A stretch of 17,791 bases of DNA from an uncultured Arcobacter sp. (lineage in GTDB: Bacteria; Campylobacterota; Campylobacteria; Campylobacterales; Arcobacteraceae): the NCBI GenBank assembly GCA_913062735.1, contig CAJXWI010000006.1:1-17791 (forward strand). Direction: 5' to 3'. The translations under genes were made by a program, and so were the position numbers. Position 1 is the first letter of the stretch; the number at the start of each line of letters is the position of its first letter. A model generated the notes under the pieces. That model was not told the DNA's origin. It made no database searches and saw only the letters and a program-made list of their open reading frames with translations. Shown here piece after piece: positions 9,412-16,311 of the stretch.

Positions 9412-10595
9412 TATAAAAAAGATTTACCTAATGGCGTTGCTTTAATACCTAAGTGTTGAGCAATACTAGAACTCATATCTGCAAAAGTACTTCTAACACC
9501 TATGTTTTGTAAATCTTTACTCTTTAACATTCCAAATACAGGAACATTTTCTCTTGTATGATCTGTACCTTTAAATGTAGGATCACAGCCATGGTCCGCT
9601 GTAATTATTAGGAAATCTTCTTCTTCAAGTTGATCTATTATTTCTTTTAGTCTTGTATCAAAATACTCTAAACCAGAAGCATATCCTTTAGTATCCCGTC
9701 TATGACCCCATTCCATATCAAAATCTACAAAATTAGTATAAATAATACCGTCATTTTTTAAGTGCTTCATTTGATTAAGTGTTTCATCTGCCAAACCTTC
9801 TAATCCATATGCTAAGGCTTTTTTAGAAATCCCATGACCACAAAAGATATCATATATTTTTCCAATACCAATGACTTCTTTATTTTGCTCAAGAGCAGTT
9901 TCAAGAACTGATTTACCACTTGGTCGTAAAGAATAATCTTTTCTATTTTTAGTTCTTGAGTAACCCTCTTTTTCATTTCCAATAAAAGGTCTTGCAATTA
10001 CTCTTCCAATACCTTGTGAATTAGTAATCTCTCTTACTATTTCACATAAGGCATAAAGATTATCTAAGCCAAAACTTTCTTCATGTGCTGCTATTTGAAT
10101 AACAGAATCTGCACTGGTATAAAAGATGGGTTTGTTGCTTTGTACGTGCTCTTGCGCGTAAGTATCAATAACTTCAATACCACTTGCATGTCTGTTTGCT
10201 AACATACCTTTAATTTTACCTTTTTCTATGATTTCCTTCATAAGGGAAGAAGAAAAGGCAGGAAGTGTTTGGGGATAAAATTGCATTTCAAAATCAATTA
10301 ATACCCCAGCCATCTCCCAATGTCCAGATAAAGTATCTTTTCCAATGGATAATTCTTGTGCCGCTCCATAAAAACAATGTTTAACTTCTTTATTTGTATT
10401 TTTTAACTTAAGTGTTTTATTATTGTTTGTTTCGTAAGCTTTTAATAAACCTAAAGAAGTAAGATTGGGAATATTTAAAGAATACTCTTGTGCAATATGC
10501 CCAAAAGTATCAGAACCTTCATCTCCAAATGTTTTTGCATCTTTAGCATTTCCAATACCAAAGGAGTCCATGACTAACCAAATTACGCGTTTCAT
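9411..10595 (-). CDS. deoB: Phosphopentomutase
   Basis: DeoB interconverts (deoxy)ribose-1-phosphate and (deoxy)ribose-5-phosphate, linking the phosphorylases DeoA and DeoD to DeoC. The 394-residue protein belongs to the alkaline phosphatase-like metalloenzymes. Metal ligands are visible as Asp10 (VMDSFGIG), Asp291 to His298 (DFDMEWGHRRD), Asp334-His335 (TADHG) and His346 (TDHTREN). The phosphate-carrying Thr is expected at Thr88 in GKDTLSGHWE. Its ATG directly follows the deoC stop (TAG then ATG), with only a weak GGAAAAG ribosome site. Translation is therefore probably coupled to deoC. The two genes form a two-gene operon read away from cdd. Confidence 0.97.
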   Translation of the reverse strand: MKRVIWLVMDSFGIGNAKDAKTFGDEGSDTFGHIAQEYSLNIPNLTSLGLLKAYETNNNKTLKLKNTNKEVKHCFYGAAQELSIGKDTLSGHWEMAGVLIDFEMQFYPQTLPAFSSSLMKEIIEKGKIKGMLANRHASGIEVIDTYAQEHVQSNKPIFYTSADSVIQIAAHEESFGLDNLYALCEIVREITNSQGIGRVIARPFIGNEKEGYSRTKNRKDYSLRPSGKSVLETALEQNKEVIGIGKIYDIFCGHGISKKALAYGLEGLADETLNQMKHLKNDGIIYTNFVDFDMEWGHRRDTKGYASGLEYFDTRLKEIIDQLEEEDFLIITADHGCDPTFKGTDHTRENVPVFGMLKSKDLQNIGVRSTFADMSSSIAQHLGIKATPLGKSFL

Positions 10596-11264
10596 CTAAT
10601 AATCTTTTCCATCGTCTTTGCTACCATTTACAATAGCAATTCCAGCACTAACACCTAATCTTGAAGCACCAGCTTCAATCATTAAAAGAGCTTTATCATA
10701 ATCTCTGATTCCTCCAGATGCTTTTATAAGTACTTCATCTTGAACACATTCTTTCATAATTTTAATATCCGTAATACTTGCACCTCTGCTTGAGAAACCA
10801 GTTGATGTTTTAATAAAATCTACTTTTAATTCTTTACATATTAAAGATACTTTTTTTAATTCTTCTTCAGTAATTAAAGCAGTTTCAAAAATTACTTTTA
10901 AGGTAACTCCTTCACATGCTTTTTGCACAAGGGCAATATCTTCTTTTACCTTGTCAAAATCTTGCGCTTTTAAAAAGCCAATATTAATTACCATATCAAT
11001 TTCACTAGCACCATCTTTGATGGCTGTTTTTGCTTCATATGCTTTGGTATCTGAAGTACAAGCTCCAAGAGGAAAACCAACAACAGTACATACTTTTACA
11101 GCACAATCTTCTAGGAAAATGGATGCTTCTTTAACATAAGAAGAATTGATACAAACACTAAAAAAATTATATTCTTTAGCCTCTTGGCATAAGATCTTAA
11201 TATCCGATACAGTAGCACTTGGGGAGAGTAATGTATGGTCAATGTATTGCGATAAATTTTTCAT
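10596..11264 (-). CDS. deoC: Deoxyribose-phosphate aldolase
   Basis: DeoC cleaves 2-deoxyribose-5-phosphate to glyceraldehyde-3-phosphate and acetaldehyde, the step that turns DNA sugar into central metabolites. The 222-residue TIM-barrel protein starts YIDHTLLSP. It has the class I aldolase Lys at 152 (FIKTSTGF) that forms the Schiff base, Asp90 (EIDMVIN) and the second active-site Lys at 181 (IKASGGI). The length is that of the short bacterial DeoC type. An AAGGA at 11270-11274 stands five bases before the ATG. It is the first gene of deoC-deoB and diverges from cdd across an 87-base gap holding a perfect palindrome. Confidence 0.97.
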   Translation of the reverse strand: MKNLSQYIDHTLLSPSATVSDIKILCQEAKEYNFFSVCINSSYVKEASIFLEDCAVKVCTVVGFPLGACTSDTKAYEAKTAIKDGASEIDMVINIGFLKAQDFDKVKEDIALVQKACEGVTLKVIFETALITEEELKKVSLICKELKVDFIKTSTGFSSRGASITDIKIMKECVQDEVLIKASGGIRDYDKALLMIEAGASRLGVSAGIAIVNGSKDDGKDY

Positions 11265-11289
11265 GTATTTCCTTTTAATCTAAAGGTGT

Positions 11290-11295
11290 AGTATA
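11290..11295 (-). promoter_or_regulatory. Candidate -10 box for deoC-deoB
   Basis: The minus strand reads TATACT here, with the first T of the -10 box 31 bases from the deoC ATG, giving a leader of about 20 bases that contains the AAGGA site. The 24-bp palindrome at 11316-11339 would lie just upstream of or over the -35 position, where a bound protein could contact RNA polymerase. Confidence 0.45.
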
Positions 11296-11304
11296 GTATT
11301 TACA

Positions 11305-11312
11305 TATAAAAT
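11305..11312 (+). promoter_or_regulatory. Candidate -10 region for the cdd operon
   Basis: TATAAAAT on the plus strand would start transcription near 11318-11320, inside the palindrome at 11316-11339, a classic place for a repressor site. A rival -10 box, TAATAT at 11339-11344, ends seven bases before the cdd ATG and would give a nearly leaderless message. Confidence 0.4.
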
Positions 11313-11315
11313 CAA

Positions 11316-11339
11316 AGCTTAAGTTAAGTAACTTAAGCT
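11316..11339. promoter_or_regulatory. Perfect 24-bp palindrome, likely operator of the divergent nucleoside operons
   Basis: AGCTTAAGTTA and TAACTTAAGCT are exact inverted copies of 11 bp around an AG centre. They lie in the gap between the divergent deoC-deoB and cdd-nupC-deoA units. Length, symmetry and position fit a dimeric regulator site controlling both directions. It does not resemble the E. coli DeoR operator as I recall it, and no regulator gene is present in the window. Confidence 0.65.
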
Positions 11340-11351
11340 AATATTTAATTT

Positions 11352-11756
11352 ATGGAAAAAAATCAATTAGATACACTTATTCAAAAAGCAACTCTTGCAT
11401 ATAAAAATGCATATGCACCCTATAGTAAATTTAATGTTGGCTCTGCTATTCTTGATGAAAACAACAATATTCACTTAGGCTGTAATGTTGAAAATGCTGC
11501 TTATCCATCTGGCTCTTGTGCCGAGGAACAAGCTATTGGAAACATGATAGTTAATGGTGGGAGACTTATTAAAGATATAGTTGTTGTTGGAAAATCAGAT
11601 TTCCTTGTAACACCTTGTGGGGCTTGTAGACAACGTATACGAGAATTTTGTAATAAAGATACACTGATTCATATTTGCCATAGTACAAAAGGGCATCAAA
11701 AGAGTTTTAAGTTAGATGAACTTTTAACATACTCATTTGGACCAGAAAACCTTTAA
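11352..11756 (+). CDS. cdd: Cytidine deaminase
   Basis: Cdd converts cytidine and deoxycytidine to uridine and deoxyuridine in the cytoplasm, making deoxycytidine usable by DeoA. The 134-residue protein is of the small, zinc-dependent homotetrameric type. Zinc ligands are Cys56 (followed by Ala57 and the catalytic Glu58), Cys89 and Cys92 (PCGACRQ). Substrate-binding residues lie in FNVGSA and NVENAAYP. After the catalytic CAE the sequence is EQ, where the Bacillus-type enzyme has Arg. The overall pattern (VENAAYP, CAE-x-x-AI, a long tail to SFGPENL) reminds me of alphaproteobacterial Cdd. No Shine-Dalgarno sequence precedes the ATG and an in-frame stop lies two codons upstream, so the start is fixed. 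It heads the plus-strand nucleoside genes. Confidence 0.96.
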   Translation: MEKNQLDTLIQKATLAYKNAYAPYSKFNVGSAILDENNNIHLGCNVENAAYPSGSCAEEQAIGNMIVNGGRLIKDIVVVGKSDFLVTPCGACRQRIREFCNKDTLIHICHSTKGHQKSFKLDELLTYSFGPENL

Positions 11757-11854
11757 AGTCAAATTAATAGAAAATTTTAATTAGTGCTTGTTTGAAAGAG
11801 TGTTAATTTATTTTTTTATATTTTTTTCTTTAATATATAATAAGGAGTTATTTT

Positions 11855-13099
11855 ATGACCGGAATATTAGGAATAGTATTTTTACTATTGGTTGCATTTT
11901 TATTTTCAAAAAATCGAGGTGCAATTAACAAAAGAACTGTAGCTAGTGCATTTGCACTACAATTATCACTTGGAGCATTTGTATTATTATTGCCATTTGG
12001 AAAAGGCGTTTTAGAAGTAATGTCAAATGGAGTAAACTGGGTTTTATCTTTTGCAAATGATGGTATCGTATTTGTACTTGGACCCTTAGCTACATTTAAA
12101 CTAGGTTTTATTTTTGCTATTAATGTTTTAGCTTTTGTAATCTTTTTTGCAGCGTTTATTTCTGTACTGTATTATTTAGGAATTATGCAAATTTTTATTA
12201 AAACTATTGGTGGAGCTTTACAAAAACTATTGGGTACATCAAAAACAGAATCTATGTCTGCTGCTGCAAATATTTTTGTAGGACAAACAGAAGCACCTTT
12301 ACTTGTAAAACCGTATTTACTTAAAATGACACCATCTGAACTTTTTGCAGTAATGGTGGGTGGATTAGCATCTGTTGCAGGTGCTGTTCTTGCTGGATAT
12401 GCACAAATGGGAGTACCAATGGAGTACTTAATTGCAGCTTCATTTATGGCAGCACCAGGTGGACTATTATTTGCAAAAATTTTGGTTCCAGAAACGCAAA
12501 TACCAGAAGATCCAACTACAATGGATATGAAATCAAAAAATGTAAATATTTTAGATGCAGCGGCTGAAGGTTCATCAAGTGGTATGACTTTAGCTATTAA
12601 TATTGCGGCTATGCTTATTGCTGTTATTGCTTTAATCGCTTTATTAAATGGATTTTTAGGTTTAATTGGAGAAGGAATTAATTCTGTATTAGGAACAAGT
12701 CTTCCTGTTTTATCTTTGACATCTATTTTTGGTTATTTATTAGCACCTGTTGCTTGGTTGATTGGAGTTCCTTGGGAAGAAGCTTCAATTGCTGGTGGAA
12801 TTTTAGGTCAAAAAGTTATGATTAACGAATTTGTCGCTTATGGAGACTTAATACGATACTTCCCTGCTAATATTGCAGAGAGTGGTATGGTTGAATTGTC
12901 ATCTAAAACAATTGCTATTTTAAGTTTTGCTTTATGTGGTTTTGCCAATATTGCTTCTATTGCAATTTTATTAGGTGGACTTGGGGCATTAATACCTGAA
13001 CGAAGACAAGAGATTGCTAAATTTGGACTTATTGCAGTATTAGGTGGAACATTATCTAACTTAATGAGTGCATCAATTGCAGGAATCTTTATAGGATAA
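11855..13099 (+). CDS. nupC: Concentrative nucleoside transporter, NupC/CNT family
   Basis: This 414-residue inner-membrane protein imports nucleosides driven by a Na+ or H+ gradient. It has the CNT pattern of many hydrophobic segments. The nucleoside- and cation-binding motifs are all present: NIFVGQTEAPL (about 139-149, Glu146), INEFVAY (323-329, Glu325) and SFALCGFANIASIAILLGGLG (from 357). From memory it resembles the Vibrio cholerae CNT of known structure across its whole length, including AASFMAAPGGLLFAK, and that transporter is Na+-coupled. A strong AAGGAG at 11842-11847 stands seven bases before the ATG. It follows cdd after 98 A+T-rich bases, which could hold a second promoter, and precedes deoA by eight bases. 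Its place between deaminase and phosphorylase marks it as the uptake step of the pathway. Confidence 0.96.
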   Translation: MTGILGIVFLLLVAFLFSKNRGAINKRTVASAFALQLSLGAFVLLLPFGKGVLEVMSNGVNWVLSFANDGIVFVLGPLATFKLGFIFAINVLAFVIFFAAFISVLYYLGIMQIFIKTIGGALQKLLGTSKTESMSAAANIFVGQTEAPLLVKPYLLKMTPSELFAVMVGGLASVAGAVLAGYAQMGVPMEYLIAASFMAAPGGLLFAKILVPETQIPEDPTTMDMKSKNVNILDAAAEGSSSGMTLAINIAAMLIAVIALIALLNGFLGLIGEGINSVLGTSLPVLSLTSIFGYLLAPVAWLIGVPWEEASIAGGILGQKVMINEFVAYGDLIRYFPANIAESGMVELSSKTIAILSFALCGFANIASIAILLGGLGALIPERRQEIAKFGLIAVLGGTLSNLMSASIAGIFIG

Positions 13100-13107
13100 G
13101 GAAAATC

Positions 13108-14415
13108 ATGTTTATACCACAAGAGTTTATTAAAAAGAAAAGAGATAATCTGCCCTTAAGTAAGGGTGAAATTAATGAATTTATTAAAGGTGTAAGCGAT
13201 GGTAGCGTTGCAAATGAACATATCAGTGCGTTTGCAATGGCTGTGTATTTTAATGGCATGGATTTAGATGAAAAAACAAATCTAACGCTTGCTATGAAAA
13301 ACTCAGGAAATACATTAACATGGGATCTTGATGGTCCTATTGTTGATAAACACTCAACGGGTGGAGTAGGTGATGTTGTATCCCTAATGCTTGGCCCTTT
13401 ACTTGCTGCTTGCGGTGCGTATGTTCCAATGATTTCAGGACGTGGTCTTGGTCATACAGGTGGTACCTTAGATAAATTAGAATCTATTCCCAATTATAAT
13501 GTTCTTCCAAATGACACACTTTTTAAAGATATTGTAAAAGATATTGGCGTTGCTATTATTGGACAAACAAGTTCTCTTGCACCTGCTGATAAAAGAATTT
13601 ACTCAATTAGAGATGTTACTGCTACAGTTGAAAGTGTACCCATGATTAGTGCATCTATTTTGGCAAAAAAACTTGCTGAAGGTTTAGATACACTTGTGAT
13701 GGATGTAAAGGTGGGAAGTGGTGCATTTATGCCTACTTATGAACTTTCAAAAGAACTTGCACAAAGCATAGCTCAAATCGCTAATAATGCTGGTGTGAAA
13801 ACGGTTTCAATTTTAACTGATATGAATCAGTGTTTGGCTTACAATGCTGGAAATGCTCTGGAAGTTAACGAAGCGATTGAATATTTAAAAAATACAAATA
13901 AAAATCCGCGTTTACATGAAGTTACTATGGTTCTAGCTCAAAGTGCATTAGTGAATGCCAAACTTGCAAAAGATGACAACGAAGCACGAGAAAAATTAGA
14001 AAAAGCTTTCTCTTCAGGAGCTGCTTTAGAAATTTTTGAGAAAATGACACATGCTTTAGGTGGGCCTGCTGATTTTTGCGAACGTCCTTTAAAATATTTA
14101 CAAAAAGCCAAATTTATTAAAGCTGTATATGCACCAAAAGAAGGAATAATTGCTGCTATTGATACTATTGCACTTGGAATGAGTGTTGTTGGTTTAGGTG
14201 GAGGACGAATTCGTTCAAGTGATATCATTGATCACAGTGTGGGATTAGAAAATGTTATTGCTTTAGGTGAAATTGTTGAAAAAGACTCTGTACTTGTCAC
14301 CATTCATGCAAAAGATGAAAATGATTATCTTGAAGCGAAACAAAGAATTTTAAGCGCTATTAAAATTGGAAGTGTAAAACCCAATGTAAAAGAGATATAT
14401 GAGATATTCTCTTAA
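13108..14415 (+). CDS. deoA: Thymidine phosphorylase
   Basis: DeoA cleaves thymidine and deoxyuridine with phosphate to base and 2-deoxyribose-1-phosphate. The 435-residue length is close to that of the E. coli enzyme. The N-terminal helical domain is followed by the phosphate-binding KHSTGGVGD (81-89) and the family signature SGRGLGHTGGTLDKLE (110-125). The conserved SIRDVTATVESVPMI stretch with the pyrimidine-contacting Arg and Ser follows, then a C-terminal alpha/beta domain containing GMSVVGLGGGR. AAGGAAA precedes the ATG. It starts eight bases after nupC, so the two are surely co-transcribed. The DeoA type, rather than a Pdp-type enzyme, would favour deoxy-substrates, but specificity cannot be settled from these motifs alone. 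Confidence 0.97.
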   Translation: MFIPQEFIKKKRDNLPLSKGEINEFIKGVSDGSVANEHISAFAMAVYFNGMDLDEKTNLTLAMKNSGNTLTWDLDGPIVDKHSTGGVGDVVSLMLGPLLAACGAYVPMISGRGLGHTGGTLDKLESIPNYNVLPNDTLFKDIVKDIGVAIIGQTSSLAPADKRIYSIRDVTATVESVPMISASILAKKLAEGLDTLVMDVKVGSGAFMPTYELSKELAQSIAQIANNAGVKTVSILTDMNQCLAYNAGNALEVNEAIEYLKNTNKNPRLHEVTMVLAQSALVNAKLAKDDNEAREKLEKAFSSGAALEIFEKMTHALGGPADFCERPLKYLQKAKFIKAVYAPKEGIIAAIDTIALGMSVVGLGGGRIRSSDIIDHSVGLENVIALGEIVEKDSVLVTIHAKDENDYLEAKQRILSAIKIGSVKPNVKEIYEIFS

Positions 14416-14430
14416 ATTTTATAAATATAT

Positions 14431-14436
14431 AGGAAA
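14431..14436 (+). promoter_or_regulatory. Shine-Dalgarno site that fixes the nucleotidase start
   Basis: AGGAAA stands four bases before ATG 14441. The frame is also open upstream to an ATG at 14399 inside the end of deoA. Starting at 14441 gives a clean signal peptide and a ribosome site, which the upstream start lacks. Confidence 0.7.
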
Positions 14437-14440
14437 CAAA

Positions 14441-16228
14441 ATGAAAAATATGTATTCGAAGATAATGTTAAGTTTGATCTTAAGTGCTGGTGTAATGAGT
14501 GCAAATAATGCTGAAGCCTTTAAACTCTCAGTATTTCATGTAAATGATATTCACTCACATATTGCAAGTGAGAGAATGAAACTAAAAGTAGATGGGGTTA
14601 AAACCTATATGCAAATTGGTGGATATGCAAGAATGGTAAACCAATTAAAAAAACTCAAAGCTAAAAAACCAAACTCTTTGGTATTAAACGCTGGAGATAC
14701 TTTTCAAGGAACCTTGTTTTATTCTTTGTTTAAAGGAAAAGCAGATGCAAAAGCCTTAAACTTAATTTCTTGGGATGCTTATGCTTTAGGGAATCATGAA
14801 TTTGATGATGGAGATAAAGCTTTGGCAGATTTTCTTGATTTATTAGATGATGATATTACAATGCTTGCTGCAAATGTCGTTCCTGATAAAGGAAATATAT
14901 TAGAAGGAAAATGGTCTCCTTATGTTATAAAGCAAGTGGGCAAAGAAAAGATTGGAATTATTGGAATTGATATTGTTGGGAAAACAGTGAAGTCTTCAAA
15001 TCCAAGTGATGAAATTAAATTCTCAAATGAAATTACAACAGCGCAAAAATATATTGATGAATTAAAAGAAAAGGGCATTAATAAAATTATTGTTTTATCT
15101 CATCAAGGATATAAAAATGATTTAAAAATGGCAGCTGCTTTAAGTGGTGTTGATATTATAGTAGGGGGAGACTCTCACTCATTATTAGGAGATTTCTCAA
15201 ACCTTGGTTTAAAAAGTACTTCAAATGATTATCCAAGTATTGTTACATCTAAAGAGAACAAACAAGTGTGTGTTGTTCAAGCTTGGGAATATGCTCACTT
15301 ATTAGGAGATTTAGATGTTGTATTTGATAAACAAGGAGATGTCCTATATTGTACTGGAGAGCCAAAAATTCTAGCCGGCGATGTATTTAAGAGAAAAAAC
15401 AAAGACGGAAAAAAAGTAGAAGTAAGTCTTGAAGAAAAAACAAAAATTTTAAATATTCTTAATGCCGCTTCTAATATTGATATTGTAGAAGAAAACAAAG
15501 AAGCTTTAAAAATTGTAAAAGAATATGAAGACAAAGTAAATGTAAAAAAAGCTGCTGTTATTGGAAGTGCAGGGGAAGAAATAGGTCATAGTAGAATTCC
15601 TGGTGATACTTATGATAAAAGAAATACTTTGCCTTTAGGAAGTGATATTGCAGCTATTGTTGCTAAGAGTTTTTATGATTTAAGTAAATTAGCAGATGCT
15701 TGTATTCAAAATGCAGGAGGAGTAAGAACGCCTATTATGAAGGGTGAAATTAATATGGGAGATGCGTATTCTTTATTACCTTTTTCAAATACTTTATTTG
15801 AAATTCAAATGACAGGTAAAGAGATTAAACAAGTATTAGAAGATGCAATCGCAAATGTTAAAACAGGTGGTTCAACTGGATCTTTTCCTTATTCATATGC
15901 TTTAAAATATGATGTTGATATGAGTAAAGATATTAATAATACTATTTCAAATTTAGAAATTCTTGATAGAAAAACACAAGTTTGGGGTGATTTAATTGAA
16001 GATAAAATGTATACTATTGTAACGAACTCTTATACCGCTGGTGGAAAAGATGGATATACAACTTTTAAAACAGTACAAGACAAAAGAGGTAAGGGTGTAG
16101 ATACATATTTAGATTATGCACTTAGTTTTGTGAAATATGTAGAACATAAAAAACACAATTCACAAGAAGTAATGATTTTGCCAAAAGATTTACATTCTAT
16201 TAAAAGTTTTAAAGCAGCTAGTAAATAA
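14441..16228 (+). CDS. nadN: Periplasmic 5'-nucleotidase, NadN/UshA family (possible NAD nucleotidase)
   Basis: The 595-residue protein begins with a signal peptide ending in AEA (residues 24-26), with no lipobox Cys, so a soluble periplasmic enzyme is expected. The N-terminal metallophosphatase domain shows the two-metal site: Asp36 and His38 (FHVNDIHSH), Asp86 (LNAGDTFQG), Asn118-His119 (GNHEF), His221 (LSHQG) and GGDSH (242-246). The C-terminal 5'-nucleotidase domain has NAGGVR (424-429) and the base-stacking loop region TAGGKDGYTTF (532-542). Length and segments such as KWSPY, KTVKSS and STGSFPYS resemble, from memory, Haemophilus NadN more than E. coli UshA. NadN splits NAD to NMN and AMP and then removes phosphate. 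A plain 5'-nucleotidase is the alternative. It follows deoA by 25 bases and supplies nucleosides to NupC. The family is certain; the NadN symbol is tentative. Confidence 0.9.
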   Translation: MKNMYSKIMLSLILSAGVMSANNAEAFKLSVFHVNDIHSHIASERMKLKVDGVKTYMQIGGYARMVNQLKKLKAKKPNSLVLNAGDTFQGTLFYSLFKGKADAKALNLISWDAYALGNHEFDDGDKALADFLDLLDDDITMLAANVVPDKGNILEGKWSPYVIKQVGKEKIGIIGIDIVGKTVKSSNPSDEIKFSNEITTAQKYIDELKEKGINKIIVLSHQGYKNDLKMAAALSGVDIIVGGDSHSLLGDFSNLGLKSTSNDYPSIVTSKENKQVCVVQAWEYAHLLGDLDVVFDKQGDVLYCTGEPKILAGDVFKRKNKDGKKVEVSLEEKTKILNILNAASNIDIVEENKEALKIVKEYEDKVNVKKAAVIGSAGEEIGHSRIPGDTYDKRNTLPLGSDIAAIVAKSFYDLSKLADACIQNAGGVRTPIMKGEINMGDAYSLLPFSNTLFEIQMTGKEIKQVLEDAIANVKTGGSTGSFPYSYALKYDVDMSKDINNTISNLEILDRKTQVWGDLIEDKMYTIVTNSYTAGGKDGYTTFKTVQDKRGKGVDTYLDYALSFVKYVEHKKHNSQEVMILPKDLHSIKSFKAASK

Positions 16229-16235
16229 TTCTTTT

Positions 16236-16265
16236 AAATGAAGCAGTAAAGTTCTGCTTCATTTT
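16236..16265 (+). terminator. Terminator hairpin after the nucleotidase gene
   Basis: AAATGAAGCAG and CTGCTTCATTT form a perfect 11-bp stem around the 7-base loop TAAAGTT, seven bases after the stop codon, followed by a short T-run. It should end the cdd-nupC-deoA-nucleotidase transcript at least in part and separates it from add. Confidence 0.75.
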
Positions 16266-16284
16266 GATCCTTAGCTAATTACGT

Positions 16285-16290
16285 TATAAT
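16285..16290 (+). promoter_or_regulatory. Candidate promoter (-10 box) for add
   Basis: A perfect TATAAT follows the terminator hairpin, with TTGATC at 16264-16269 as a possible -35 box at a short 15-base spacing. Transcription would begin near 16297 and give a leader of about 15 bases made almost only of A and G. Confidence 0.55.
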
Positions 16291-16311
16291 TAGAAAAAAG
16301 AAAAAAGAAAA

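Noticed and set aside
11763..11783. AATTAA / TTAATT dyad between cdd and nupC as an operator or terminator.
   Set aside because: Six A/T pairs only, no G+C stem and no resemblance to the deoC/cdd palindrome.
12838..13122. Minus-strand open frame opposite the end of nupC, and a similar one at 13938-14228 opposite deoA.
   Set aside because: Both are antisense shadows of clearly real genes, with no start signals of their own.
14399..14440. Upstream ATG for the nucleotidase inside the end of deoA.
   Set aside because: It would put 14 polar residues before the signal peptide and lacks a ribosome site; ATG 14441 has both a signal peptide start and AGGAAA.
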